Source of the DNA: a bacterium MS4
GTDB lineage: Bacteria; Bacillota; Clostridia; Oscillospirales; Acutalibacteraceae
NCBI GenBank assembly: GCA_000752215.1
Contig: CCFG01000011.1
Location: 140,111 to 204,110, forward strand
DNA length: 64,000 nucleotides
Direction: 5' to 3'
Part shown: positions 37,692-45,601 of the stretch, piece after piece
How the letters are laid out: every line of letters begins with the position of its first letter
How positions within the stretch are numbered: position 1 is the stretch's first letter
Notes under the pieces: model-generated
Database searches by the model: none
Told to the model about the DNA's origin: nothing
The model's input: only the letters and a program-made list of their open reading frames with translations
Translations under genes and position numbers: made by a program

Positions 37692-38413
37692 GAACTTAAT
37701 TCCTCCTCGTTTACCCCACTGTTAACAGACAGGTTCCTTACGTCGCTTTGCACGCTGCCGTCGTGGATCGTAATCACCCGGTCGGCATATTTGGCGATTT
37801 CCCTGTCGTGCGTTACAATAATCAAAGTCTCATGGTATTTCTTTGCCATGGCCACCATGATTTCCATTACCTCACGGCTGGTCCTGCTGTCCAGATTGCC
37901 CGTGGGTTCGTCCGCAAACACAATTTTGGGCCGCGCGATAAACGCGCGGGCGATTCCTACCCGCTGCTGCTGTCCGCCGCTCATCTGTGTCGGCTTGTGC
38001 AGCAGCCGGTCGCCCAGGTTGACGATTTTCAGCATATGTACCGCCCTTTTGACCCGCTCGTTTTTGCTCATGCCCTTGAACATCAGGGGCATCGCTACGT
38101 TTTCGACCGCGGTCATCGTCGGCATCAGGTTGTAGGACTGAAAGACGAAACCGATGTTTTTCTGCCGGAACAGCGCCCATTGTTTTTCGGAAAAATTCGT
38201 GACGTCCTTTCCGTCAATGAGAATACTGCCCTTGGTTGCCTTCTCCAGTCCCGCCATCATATTCAGCAGAGTCGATTTTCCGGAGCCGGAGGTTCCGAGC
38301 ACGCAGCAGATTTCCCGAGGCTCAATCGTGATATTGATTCGGCCGAGCGCCACAATTTTTTCTTTGTCCACATGGTAAACCTTGCGGACATCTTTTAAGC
38401 AAATCAGGCTCAT
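37688..38413 (-). CDS. MacB/LolD-type ABC transporter ATP-binding protein
   Basis: 241 residues. Walker A GTSGSGKST, Q-loop FVFQSYNLMPTM, signature MSGGQQQR, Walker B IVFADEPTGNLDS and the H-loop IVTHDREIA are intact. The sequence belongs to the MacB/LolD/FtsE group that powers FtsX-like permeases. First gene of the operon; candidate promoter about 65 nt upstream. Stop overlaps the next start by 4 nt. Confidence 0.93.
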   Translation of the reverse strand: MSLICLKDVRKVYHVDKEKIVALGRINITIEPREICCVLGTSGSGKSTLLNMMAGLEKATKGSILIDGKDVTNFSEKQWALFRQKNIGFVFQSYNLMPTMTAVENVAMPLMFKGMSKNERVKRAVHMLKIVNLGDRLLHKPTQMSGGQQQRVGIARAFIARPKIVFADEPTGNLDSRTSREVMEIMVAMAKKYHETLIIVTHDREIAKYADRVITIHDGSVQSDVRNLSVNSGVNEEELSS

Positions 38414-38479
38414 ACGGATTCTCCAAACTTAAATCAATATTAAATAAGAAAAGAAAAAAGTAATATTTTGGTAATTTCT

Positions 38480-38508
38480 ATTCTAATATGATTCCCGTAT
38501 GAAAACAA
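38480..38508 (-). promoter_or_regulatory. Candidate promoter of the MacB-type operon
   Basis: Minus-strand TTGTTT (38508-38503) and TAGAAT (38485-38480) separated by 17 nt. Confidence 0.45.
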
Positions 38509-38631
38509 CAAACAAATATGTAATCATTCTGATTCAGAAAATAAAAGTCATGCTTGCATATTCTTCTGTTTATGATAAGATTAATATAAAAGAGCGGAAT
38601 GACACTGCCGCCTGATAATGGAGGTATTTCT

Positions 38632-39114
38632 TTGGATCTGTACATTAAGCAGAAAATATTTTCTTTGAAAGATAAATACAGCGTTTGTAATGAGCTTGGC
38701 GAACCGGTTTATATGGTGGAGGGAGAGCTTTTCACCTGGGGAGCGAAAATTCATCTGTATGATTTGATGGGCAGAGAGCTATATTATATTAAACAGAAGG
38801 TGCTGACCTTTCTGCCTGAATATGAAATTTTTGTCGGTGAACAGTTTTGTGCAAGGATCAAGAAGGAGTTTTCCTTCTTCACCCCAAGGCTGAATGTGCA
38901 GAGCAGCTACGGCGATTTTGAAATTGAGGGCGGCTTTATGGAAATGGATTTTTCCATTTATCACAACGGGCAGGTTTTCGGTGAAATTCATAAAAAATGG
39001 CTTTCCTGGGGGGATACTTACTGCCTGACGGTAGCAAATCCGGAGAACGCCGCATTCTTTACCAGCATGGTGATTGCCATTGACAACTGTATGCATAACG
39101 AATCCAACCAATAG
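38632..39114 (+). CDS. LURP-one-related / YxjI family protein
   Basis: 160 residues. The beta-strand-rich pattern (YIKQKIFSLKDKYSVCNELGEPVYMVEGELF, then KIHLYDLMGRELYYIKQK) fits the LOR/YxjI (DUF567) family with a tubby-like barrel. No enzyme activity is established for this family; lipid or membrane association is only suggested by the fold. TTG start at 38632 follows GGAGGT at 6-nt spacing. The next gene starts 11 nt later. Confidence 0.72.
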   Translation: MDLYIKQKIFSLKDKYSVCNELGEPVYMVEGELFTWGAKIHLYDLMGRELYYIKQKVLTFLPEYEIFVGEQFCARIKKEFSFFTPRLNVQSSYGDFEIEGGFMEMDFSIYHNGQVFGEIHKKWLSWGDTYCLTVANPENAAFFTSMVIAIDNCMHNESNQ

Positions 39115-39125
39115 GGGGCTTACCG

Positions 39126-39473
39126 TTGGAGTTCCGTGAAGTAAAGCTGGAGATTTTTGTGCCGGAGGAGTTTGTGGTTCCTATCCGGGATGCTTTAAGC
39201 CGTGTGGGAGCAGGGAAAATCGGGAGCTACGATCACTGCGTTTCCGTGTCGAAGGTCAGTGGATACTGGCGCCCGCTGGACGGCGCTCATCCCTATCAGG
39301 GCACGGCTGGAGAGATCTGCTCGGGGGAAGAGTGCAAAATGGAAATCCGGTGCAGAAGGGAACTGGCCGCGAACGCAGTCCGGGTGATCAAAAGCATCCA
39401 TCCCTATGAAGAACCGGTGATCAATATTCTGCCGCTTGTCAACGACCTTTTTGACAGGGGAAATGATGGCTGA
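39126..39473 (+). CDS. YqfO/NIF3 central-domain-like protein
   Basis: 115 residues. It corresponds to the PII/CutA-like insert domain found inside YqfO (NIF3 family): LEIFVPEEFVVPIRDALSRVG, GSYDHCVSVS, then HPYEEPVINILPL near the end, where HPYEEP is the family hallmark. Standing alone it lacks the metal-binding NIF3 halves. TTG start with a weak purine-rich site upstream. Role unknown. Confidence 0.72.
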   Translation: MEFREVKLEIFVPEEFVVPIRDALSRVGAGKIGSYDHCVSVSKVSGYWRPLDGAHPYQGTAGEICSGEECKMEIRCRRELAANAVRVIKSIHPYEEPVINILPLVNDLFDRGNDG

Positions 39474-39493
39474 TTTATTTTGGGCACAAAAAA

Positions 39494-39523
39494 ACGCGCC
39501 CACAGGAAGGCCTTGATGCGGGC
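39494..39523 (-). terminator. Second terminator downstream of tRNA-Trp
   Basis: 7-bp stem GCCCGCA/TGTGGGC (one G-U) with an inner AAGGCCTT palindrome, then GCGTTTTTTT on the minus strand. Tandem with the hairpin at 39532. Confidence 0.6.
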
Positions 39524-39531
39524 ACAGAAGT

Positions 39532-39573
39532 AAAAAAAAGAGCCCCGTACGCAAATTGCGTATCGAGACTCTT
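39532..39573 (-). terminator. Terminator of tRNA-Trp
   Basis: About 15-bp stem with G-U pairs and one bulge, 3-nt loop, followed on the minus strand by eight U residues. Confidence 0.8.
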
Positions 39574-39576
39574 GAC

Positions 39577-39652
39577 TGGCAGGGGCAGAAGGACTTGAAC
39601 CCTCGGCACGTGGTTTTGGAGACCACTGCTCTACCAACTGAGCTATACCCCT
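39577..39652 (-). tRNA. tRNA-Trp (anticodon CCA)
   Basis: 76 nt with encoded CCA. Acceptor AGGGGTA pairs with TGCCCCT (one G-U), discriminator G, anticodon loop TCTCCAAAA, T-loop TTCAAGT. Confidence 0.97.
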
Positions 39653-39761
39653 ATATGATTTCCTGCTTGGACTGCGGATACTATCTTATCATTTTCTGTT
39701 TTTCCTGTCAATACAAAATTCACAACTCGGTGTAACTTATGCAAAGTTAGCAACATTGGGC

Positions 39762-39790
39762 TTGACATATTCCGGTACGTTATGTATAAT
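39762..39790 (+). promoter_or_regulatory. Consensus sigma-A promoter of rpsU
   Basis: Exact TTGACA (39762-39767) and TATAAT (39785-39790) with the ideal 17-nt spacer, about 64 nt before the rpsU start. Confidence 0.9.
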
Positions 39791-39853
39791 TATTTTTATG
39801 TAATATGACTTACTAATACCCCTGCCTTATGGCGGATGGGAGGGAAAAGATAA

Positions 39854-40030
39854 ATGGCTGAAATTAGAATTAAAGACAATGAGTCCTTGGACAGTGCTCT
39901 GAGAAGGTTTAAGAAACAGTGCGCAAGAGCCGGGGTTATTGCTGAGGTTCGTAAGAGAGAAGCTTATGAAAAGCCTTCTGTTAAGCGTAAGAAGAAGTCC
40001 GAAGCAGCCCGCAAACGCAAGTTTAAGTAA
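39854..40030 (+). CDS. rpsU: 30S ribosomal protein S21
   Basis: 58 residues, the normal S21 length. It begins [20 protein letters not shown] and ends in the basic Lys/Arg tail ARKRKFK. GGGAGGG lies about 9 nt upstream of the ATG. S21 helps the 30S subunit in mRNA selection. It stands alone with a consensus promoter and a strong terminator, so it is a highly expressed single-gene unit. Confidence 0.96.
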   Translation: MAEIRIKDNESLDSALRRFKKQCARAGVIAEVRKREAYEKPSVKRKKKSEAARKRKFK

Positions 40031-40050
40031 CAGTACAAAAATGATTCGGA

Positions 40051-40077
40051 AAAGCGGGCTTGATTGCCCGCTTTTTT
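40051..40077 (+). terminator. Terminator after rpsU
   Basis: 9-bp stem AAAGCGGGC/GCCCGCTTT, 6-nt loop, U6 tail. Confidence 0.9.
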
Positions 40078-40115
40078 AGCCTGGTTTTATTTTCCCCGAA
40101 ACGGAGGTATGGTTA

Positions 40116-40631
40116 TTGGCATTGTTTCTGCCTACTGTTGCTGTGGACAAAGTTACGGATATTACTCCGGAACTGATTCGTGCCATGCACGCCAGGGCCC
40201 TTATTCTCGATGTGGATAACACCCTGGCTATTCATGATTCTCCGACTCCTTTCGAGGGTACCGTGGAGTGGACGCGCCACATGCGCGAGAACGGTATCAG
40301 CATTATCATTATGTCAAACAATTCTAAAAAACGGGTTGAACCATTTGCGGCGAAATACGATCTTCCTTTTTTGTCCCTTTCGTTAAAGCCGATCCCCCTG
40401 GGCTATTTCCGCGCCATCCGTAAAATGGGAGTCAAGCGCAGCGAAGTGGTCGCAGTTGGAGATCAGGTCTTTACGGATATAGTCGGCTCCAATTTGTCGT
40501 TTATGAAATCGATTCTGCTCGTTCCTGCGGGCAAGGAAAATTCATTTTCTTTTAAAATACGCCGTGGTTTGGAAAAACCGATCCGCTACATCATCAAGGC
40601 GGCGGGGCGTGGAAAGAAATATTTTGGTTGA
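40116..40631 (+). CDS. YqeG family HAD-IIIA phosphatase
   Basis: 171 residues. HAD motif I is LILDVDNTLAIHD near residue 29, motif II SNNSKKR near residue 66, and motif IV GDQVFTDIVGSN near residue 114. The family dephosphorylates phosphatidylglycerophosphate-like or small phosphate substrates; related mitochondrial and Gram-positive proteins act in phosphatidylglycerol synthesis, but the substrate is unproven here. TTG start 40116 with GGAGGT about 8 nt upstream. aroQ begins 12 nt after the stop. Confidence 0.82.
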   Translation: MALFLPTVAVDKVTDITPELIRAMHARALILDVDNTLAIHDSPTPFEGTVEWTRHMRENGISIIIMSNNSKKRVEPFAAKYDLPFLSLSLKPIPLGYFRAIRKMGVKRSEVVAVGDQVFTDIVGSNLSFMKSILLVPAGKENSFSFKIRRGLEKPIRYIIKAAGRGKKYFG

Positions 40632-40643
40632 GAAGGTGTTAGA

Positions 40644-41081
40644 ATGAGCAGGAAAAAGGTTCTTGTGCTTCTTGGGCCAAACCTCAATATGATCGGCGTC
40701 CGGGAAAAGGGCGTCTACGGGGACGAAACTGCCGAAAGTATTCATCTTCAGATTATTGAGAATGCTAAAAAGCTGGATTACGACTGCGATATCTTTCAGT
40801 CCAATCACGAAGGCGATCTGATTGACAAAATCCACAGTGCGCGCGGGACCTATCAGGGCGTGGTGATCAACGCCGGCGCTCTTACGCATTACAGCTATGC
40901 GCTGCGCGATGCGATCGCCTGTATCAGAATTCCTTTCGTGGAAACCCACATGAGCAACATTTACGCGCGTGAGGATTTCCGGCATAAAAGCGTGATATCC
41001 GAAGTGTGCGCAGGCCAGATTTCCGGGTTCGGGAAAAACAGCTATTTTCTGGCGCTGGCAGCATTAAAGGATTTAATGTAG
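40644..41081 (+). CDS. aroQ: 3-Dehydroquinate dehydratase, type II
   Basis: 145 residues, the normal AroQ size. Dehydrates 3-dehydroquinate in the shikimate pathway. LGPNLNMIGVREKGVYG at the N-terminus contains the Arg/Tyr lid residues; ETHMSNIYAREDFRHKS near residue 98 contains the catalytic His. aroQ next to efp is a conserved Firmicutes pairing (an Xaa-Pro peptidase gene often lies between; it is absent here). Confidence 0.95.
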   Translation: MSRKKVLVLLGPNLNMIGVREKGVYGDETAESIHLQIIENAKKLDYDCDIFQSNHEGDLIDKIHSARGTYQGVVINAGALTHYSYALRDAIACIRIPFVETHMSNIYAREDFRHKSVISEVCAGQISGFGKNSYFLALAALKDLM

Positions 41082-41098
41082 TTCCGTATAAAAATATC

Positions 41099-41127
41099 TT
41101 GAAAATTTTCTGAAATTATTATAAGAT
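41099..41127 (+). promoter_or_regulatory. Promoter of efp
   Basis: TTGAAA (41099-41104) and TAAGAT (41122-41127), 17-nt spacer, about 34 nt upstream of the efp start. Confidence 0.55.
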
Positions 41128-41160
41128 AATAATCGGAAAAAATTATTGGAGGATAATACG

Positions 41161-41718
41161 ATGATATCTGCAGGCGATTTTAGAAATGGCGTTACCTTTG
41201 AAATGGACGGAAACGTCGTTTCCATTATTGAGTTCCAGCATGTTAAGCCGGGAAAGGGCGCGGCTTTCGTTCGCACCAAGATCAGAAACGTCATTACCGG
41301 CAGCGTGGTAGAAAGAACTTTCAATCCAAACGATAAATACCCTACCGCTTATATTGAGCGTAAGGATATGCAATATCTTTATAATGACGGCGACCTCTAT
41401 TATTTTATGGATCTGGAGACCTTTGAGCAGACTCCGATCAATCAGAGCGTTCTAGGCGACAACTTCAAATTCGTTCTGGAGAATATGACCTGCAAGGTGC
41501 TTTCCTACAAAGGCAATGTTTTCGGTGTTGAGCCGCCAAACTTTGTAGAGCTGGAAATCACCAAGACGGACCCGGGCTTCAAGGGCAACACGGCGACCAA
41601 CGCCCTGAAACCTGCCACAGTTGAAACCGGTGCTGAAATCAATGTTCCTCTGTTTATCGAGGAAGGCGAAAGAATCAGAATAGATACCCGTACCGGCGAA
41701 TATATGGAACGCGCATAA
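41161..41718 (+). CDS. efp: Elongation factor P
   Basis: 185 residues, three OB-like domains. Relieves ribosome stalling at polyproline. The modification-loop lysine lies in [14 protein letters not shown] near residue 32; no PoxA (lysylation) gene is in the window. The C-terminus [13 protein letters not shown] is standard. ATG 41161 follows GGAGGA by about 8 nt and is preferred to an in-frame ATG at 41146 that overlaps that site. Confidence 0.96.
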   Translation: MISAGDFRNGVTFEMDGNVVSIIEFQHVKPGKGAAFVRTKIRNVITGSVVERTFNPNDKYPTAYIERKDMQYLYNDGDLYYFMDLETFEQTPINQSVLGDNFKFVLENMTCKVLSYKGNVFGVEPPNFVELEITKTDPGFKGNTATNALKPATVETGAEINVPLFIEEGERIRIDTRTGEYMERA

Positions 41719-41764
41719 CCAACACTATGCATGTTCAGTAAATGATGTTTAAGGAGGCAGAATT

Positions 41765-42178
41765 ATGACAAACACAGAGAAGGTTGCTTACATTCGCGGC
41801 CTTGCGGAAGGCCTTGAGCTTGATGAGAACAAAAAGGAAGTAAAGGTCATTAACGCAATAATTGATTTATTGGACGACATGGCGACATCCGTATCCGATA
41901 TGCAGGACAGCTTTGACGACATGGCTGACCAGCTGGATGCGGTCGACGAGGATCTTGGTTCTCTGGAAGAAGATTTTTATGAGGACGAAGATGATGATGA
42001 GGACGACGGGGACTGCTACTATGAAGTAACCTGTCCGAATTGCCACGAGACGATTTGCCTGTCCGAAGATATTATTGAGGATGGCCAGATGGATTGCCCG
42101 AATTGCGGCGAAACGCTGGAATTCGATATTGACGAAGAGGAATGCGATTGCGGCTGCGAGGACTGCGATCACGAATAA
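41765..42178 (+). CDS. CD1247-type zinc-ribbon protein
   Basis: 137 residues. An N-terminal helical domain (VAYIRGLAEGLELDENKKEVKVI) is followed by a strongly acidic stretch (Asp/Glu-rich, ~residues 70-85). Then comes a zinc ribbon with CPNCHE and CPNCGE, ending in a Cys/Asp/Glu cluster (CDCGCEDCD) that could bind metal. It matches the clostridial CD1247 N-terminal domain family, often found beside efp. Function unknown. AAGGAGG precedes the ATG. Confidence 0.8.
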   Translation: MTNTEKVAYIRGLAEGLELDENKKEVKVINAIIDLLDDMATSVSDMQDSFDDMADQLDAVDEDLGSLEEDFYEDEDDDEDDGDCYYEVTCPNCHETICLSEDIIEDGQMDCPNCGETLEFDIDEEECDCGCEDCDHE

Positions 42179-42199
42179 AAAGCTTTTTGGCTGAAGGAA

Positions 42200-42235
42200 A
42201 AGAGTGCTGCTCCGTGCAGTGCTCTTTTTTGCTTT
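42200..42235 (+). terminator. Terminator after the zinc-ribbon gene
   Basis: Two-part stem AAGAG/CTCTT and CTGC/GCAG with a small internal loop, followed by T6 and GCTTTT. Confidence 0.7.
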
Positions 42236-42239
42236 TATA

Positions 42240-42268
42240 TTGACAGATTTCGGTAAAATGCTTATAAT
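42240..42268 (+). promoter_or_regulatory. Consensus sigma-A promoter of the Crp/Fnr regulator gene
   Basis: Exact TTGACA (42240-42245) and TATAAT (42263-42268), 17-nt spacer. Confidence 0.85.
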
Positions 42269-42309
42269 AGTAGAAAAAGTGTATCAAATGAAACAGAAAG
42301 TGAACATTT

Positions 42310-43014
42310 ATGAAACCAATTAAAAAGCAAAACAAATACTGTCTGCTGCTGGCACAGAGTTTTCTGTTCAATGGGATTGAAAAGGGCGTAGCGGAAGCCG
42401 CTTTTCAAAACGGCGAATGCAGCTGTATGGAATACGAAGCCGGTGAGAAAATATATACCAGAAGCAATTATAAGAAAAGCATGGGAATCGTTTTTTCCGG
42501 GGTTGTAAAGGCCATGAAACCGGAAAATGAAAACCTGATTATGAATACCTTTTATTCGGGAGGGATTTTTGGGGTTGCCTGCCTTTTTAACAACTCACGC
42601 CGGTATGTCTCCGAGATTATTGCCGTCAAGAAGAGCCGCGTTTTGTTTTTGTCCCAGCAGCTTCTGCATGAGCTTTTCGAGAACCATACAAGGATTGCTG
42701 AGAATTACATCAGCTATCTGTCGGACCGGATCTGTTTCTTAAATAGCAGGATTGACAATTTCACCGGGGGAACTGCTGTTTGCCGCCTGGCGACGTTCCT
42801 CCTTTCGCTGTCCGCTCAGAATGAATATTCCCTTGTATTGGAGCTGCCGTGTACGCTGACGCAGCTTGCCAATACGCTGAACATCGGCCGTGCTTCCCTG
42901 TACCGCGCTTTCGATGATTTATCCGATACAGGTGTCATCACACGCGAAGGAAGAAAGGTGACAATCAATCAGATTGAGCGGCTGCGGTCCGGTCAGTTTG
43001 GTGATGAATCATAA
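42310..43014 (+). CDS. Crp/Fnr family transcriptional regulator
   Basis: 234 residues. N-terminal cyclic-nucleotide-binding-type beta-roll (~residues 25-130; YEAGEKIYTRSNYKKSMGIVFSGVVKAM) and a C-terminal winged helix (TLTQLANTLNIGRASLYRAFDDL, ~185-205). Only isolated cysteines are present, not an FNR-type 4Cys cluster, and the cAMP-site Glu/Arg pair is not evident, so the signal is unknown. It lies 27 nt upstream of an ABC importer operon, which it probably controls. It has its own very strong promoter. Confidence 0.85.
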   Translation: MKPIKKQNKYCLLLAQSFLFNGIEKGVAEAAFQNGECSCMEYEAGEKIYTRSNYKKSMGIVFSGVVKAMKPENENLIMNTFYSGGIFGVACLFNNSRRYVSEIIAVKKSRVLFLSQQLLHELFENHTRIAENYISYLSDRICFLNSRIDNFTGGTAVCRLATFLLSLSAQNEYSLVLELPCTLTQLANTLNIGRASLYRAFDDLSDTGVITREGRKVTINQIERLRSGQFGDES

Positions 43015-43041
43015 TTTAACGATAGATAAAGAGGGAGAAAA

Positions 43042-44091
43042 ATGAGACTGATGAAAAAAATAATATCACTGGGATTAAGCGCCTGTATGGCTCTGTCCGT
43101 TCTTGCGGGATGCACCGGGCCTGCGGCGGCATCCTCCGGAGAGCCGGCTTCCAGCGAAGCGGTATCCAGTGCGCAGCCGAGTTCTGCCGCTGCTGAAAAG
43201 ACGACCATTAAGATTGCGGCGCTCAAAGGGCCGACCGGACTGGGCATGTTAAAGCTGATGAGCGACAACGACGCCAAGACCGCCGCCGAAAACTATGAGT
43301 TTACGATTGTGGGCGCTCCGGACGAAATCGTATCCAAGATCTCCAAAGGGGAAGTGGACGTGGCTGCCGTTCCCACCAACCTTGCCGCTACGCTGTATAA
43401 CAAGACGGAGGGAAAGGTCCAGATGGCCGCTGTCAACACGCTCGGCGTGCTTTCCATCCTGACAAAGGGAGAGGACATTTCCAGCATCAGGGACCTGAAG
43501 GGGAAAACCATCTATTCTTCCGGACAGGGTTCCACACCGGAGTATGCATTAAATTACATTTTAAGCCAAAACGGTCTTGAAGTCGGTAAGGATGTTAAGG
43601 TAGAATATAAAGCGGAACATGCGGAGCTTGCCGCGCTGATGGTTTCCGGCAAGGCAAAGATCGCCGTTCTTCCTGAACCGTTTGTCACTCAGGTGACGGC
43701 AAAAGATAAGGACGTAAAAATTGCGCTGAATATCACGGATGAATGGAATAAGGTTGCGGGCGGAAAGAGCGTTCTGACCATGGGATGCCTGATTGTCCGC
43801 AAGGATTTTGCAGAGCAGCATAAGGAAGCTTTTGATGCGTTCCTCAAAGAATACAAGGAATCCACCGATTATACCAATACGAAGGTGGAGGAAGCGGCTG
43901 CCCTGTCCGAAAAATACGATATCATGCCTGCTGCGGTCGCCAAAAAGGCGATTCCCAACTGCAATATCGTTTATATGGACGGAGACGAAATGAAAGCGAA
44001 AATTCCTGATTTCTTGAATGTTCTGTTCACAGCCAATCAGAAGTCCGTTGGAGGTAAATTACCGGGTGATGACTTCTACTACACAAAATAA
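43042..44091 (+). CDS. NMT1/SsuA-type ABC transporter substrate-binding lipoprotein
   Basis: 349 residues. Lipobox VLAGC with Cys24, a Ser/Ala-rich linker, then a type II solute-binding fold: KIAALKGPTGLGMLKLMSD, ISKGEVDVAAVPTNLAATLYN, LKGKTIYSSGQGSTPEYALNYIL. This is the arrangement of nitrate/sulfonate/taurine/thiamine-precursor receptors. The ligand is not decidable. An in-frame ATG at 43051 is an alternative start. It overlaps the permease gene by 23 nt. Confidence 0.88.
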   Translation: MRLMKKIISLGLSACMALSVLAGCTGPAAASSGEPASSEAVSSAQPSSAAAEKTTIKIAALKGPTGLGMLKLMSDNDAKTAAENYEFTIVGAPDEIVSKISKGEVDVAAVPTNLAATLYNKTEGKVQMAAVNTLGVLSILTKGEDISSIRDLKGKTIYSSGQGSTPEYALNYILSQNGLEVGKDVKVEYKAEHAELAALMVSGKAKIAVLPEPFVTQVTAKDKDVKIALNITDEWNKVAGGKSVLTMGCLIVRKDFAEQHKEAFDAFLKEYKESTDYTNTKVEEAAALSEKYDIMPAAVAKKAIPNCNIVYMDGDEMKAKIPDFLNVLFTANQKSVGGKLPGDDFYYTK

Positions 44092-44851
44092 GAATCTTTT
44101 CCAATACAAAGGGTTCAGAACCTTTCTGGCCGCCGTATTTTGGATTGGCCTATGGCAGCTGGCCTATTTTACTGTAAAACAGGAGATACTGATCGTATCT
44201 CCTGTTCGTGTTTTGCAAAGGCTGTCTGAGCTTTCCCAGACCAAAGAATTCTGGCTGACTGCGTTTTTGTCCATGCTCCGCATAGTGGAAGGCTTTTTGC
44301 TTGGCGTGGCTTTCGGAAGTGTGCTGGCGGTCCTGACTTCCGTTTCGCGTATGATGTACGATATTTTTTATCCGGTCATCAGTATCATCAAGGCAACGCC
44401 CGTGGCTTCGTTTATCATTCTCGCGCTTGTATGGATTCCGTCCACCCATGTGCCGTCTTTTACGTCCTTTTTGATGGTGACGCCGATTATATGGGCAAAC
44501 ATGGTCAACGGCATTAAAAAGACCGACAAAAACCTTCTGCAGATGGCCGCGTCCTATCGGTTCGGACTGGTAAAAACCGTCAAACGCGTCTACCTGCCTT
44601 CCGTTATGCCGTATTTTACCGCAGCCTGTACAACCGGGATGGGGCTTGCCTGGAAGGCCGGCATCTCCGCCGAGGTGCTTTCCGTCACTCCGCTGTCGAT
44701 TGGCAGGCAAATCTACAATTCCAAAATCTATATTGAAACGGATGATTTGTTTGCATGGACGGTGATCGTCATTGTCATGAGCGTCATTCTGGAATGGCTG
44801 ATGGTCCGGTTCATGAAAAAAGTAGGGCAGAAATACAACGTTGTGCAGTGA
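44069..44851 (+). CDS. NitT/TauT-type ABC transporter permease
   Basis: 260 residues, about six membrane helices. The EAA-type loop MAASYRFGLVKTVKRVYLPSVMP near residues 160-182 and the GLAWKAGISAEVLS segment after it are typical of SsuC/TauC permeases. ATG 44069 is internal to the receptor gene's 3' end, a coupled arrangement; GGAGGT lies 12 nt upstream. Acts with the lipoprotein before it and the ATPase after it. Confidence 0.9.
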   Translation: MTSTTQNKNLFQYKGFRTFLAAVFWIGLWQLAYFTVKQEILIVSPVRVLQRLSELSQTKEFWLTAFLSMLRIVEGFLLGVAFGSVLAVLTSVSRMMYDIFYPVISIIKATPVASFIILALVWIPSTHVPSFTSFLMVTPIIWANMVNGIKKTDKNLLQMAASYRFGLVKTVKRVYLPSVMPYFTAACTTGMGLAWKAGISAEVLSVTPLSIGRQIYNSKIYIETDDLFAWTVIVIVMSVILEWLMVRFMKKVGQKYNVVQ

Positions 44852-45486
44852 TGGAGCGGTGTGAATTGAAAATTCATAATTTGACGAAAAATTATAATGG
44901 AAAAACGGTACTGGATCAGTTTTCTCTCCAGTTTCCTTCAACCGGAACAGTCTGTCTGTTCGGTCCTTCCGGCTGTGGAAAAACGACGCTTTTAAATTGC
45001 ATAGCGGGTCTGGAGCCCTTTGACTCCGGCGAAATTGAAGGAGCCGGCAACGGGAAGATTTCCTATCTTTTTCAGGAAAACCGCCTACTGCCATGGATTT
45101 CTGCCAAAGATAATATTGCCACTGTTCTTCGCGGCAAACCCGGACAGAACGCGGAGCAGGCGGAAAAATGGCTCGGGCTGGTCGGTCTGGCGGAAGCGGG
45201 GAACAAAAGACCGGCAGAGCTGAGCGGCGGAATGCGGCGGCGGGTCGCCCTTGCGCGGGCGCTTGCTTACGGCGGGGATCTGTATCTTATGGATGAGCCC
45301 TTTCAGGGGCTGGACGCGGAGCGCAGGGATGAAATGATCGCTTTGCTTCAAAAGGAAACGGCCGGTGCGCTGAAAATCATTGTTACCCACGATTTTGAGG
45401 AGGCGGAAATGCTGGCCGACGTCATTTATATTCTGGAAGGTCCTCCGGTCAGAATTGCTGACATAATTGTAAAAAATCCTGTATAA
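44851..45486 (+). CDS. NitT/TauT-type ABC transporter ATP-binding protein
   Basis: 211 residues from ATG 44851, which overlaps the permease stop (TGATG); an in-frame TTG at 44866 has GGAG 9 nt upstream and could be the real start. Walker A GPSGCGKTT, Q-loop YLFQENRLLPWI (the LLPW form typical of SsuB/TauB), signature LSGGMRRR, Walker B LYLMDEPFQGLD and H-loop IVTHDFEEA are complete. Shorter than usual SsuB/TauB (about 250) because it lacks the C-terminal extension. Confidence 0.9.
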   Translation: MERCELKIHNLTKNYNGKTVLDQFSLQFPSTGTVCLFGPSGCGKTTLLNCIAGLEPFDSGEIEGAGNGKISYLFQENRLLPWISAKDNIATVLRGKPGQNAEQAEKWLGLVGLAEAGNKRPAELSGGMRRRVALARALAYGGDLYLMDEPFQGLDAERRDEMIALLQKETAGALKIIVTHDFEEAEMLADVIYILEGPPVRIADIIVKNPV

Positions 45487-45556
45487 ATCTGCATATTCTT
45501 CCAATACCGCTGTGTTTCTTTACAAATTGTGTCTTTCATTCGTGTATGGTTTGTGC

Positions 45557-45562
45557 TATACT
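45557..45562 (+). promoter_or_regulatory. Extended -10 promoter of the FlaA1/CapD gene
   Basis: TATACT preceded by TGC at 45554-45556, an extended -10 element. The -35 position (TTTCAT) is weak. Confidence 0.4.
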
Positions 45563-45601
45563 AATGCAGTTAAATTTGTTTTAGTAGGGGTAATTTATGA
45601 T

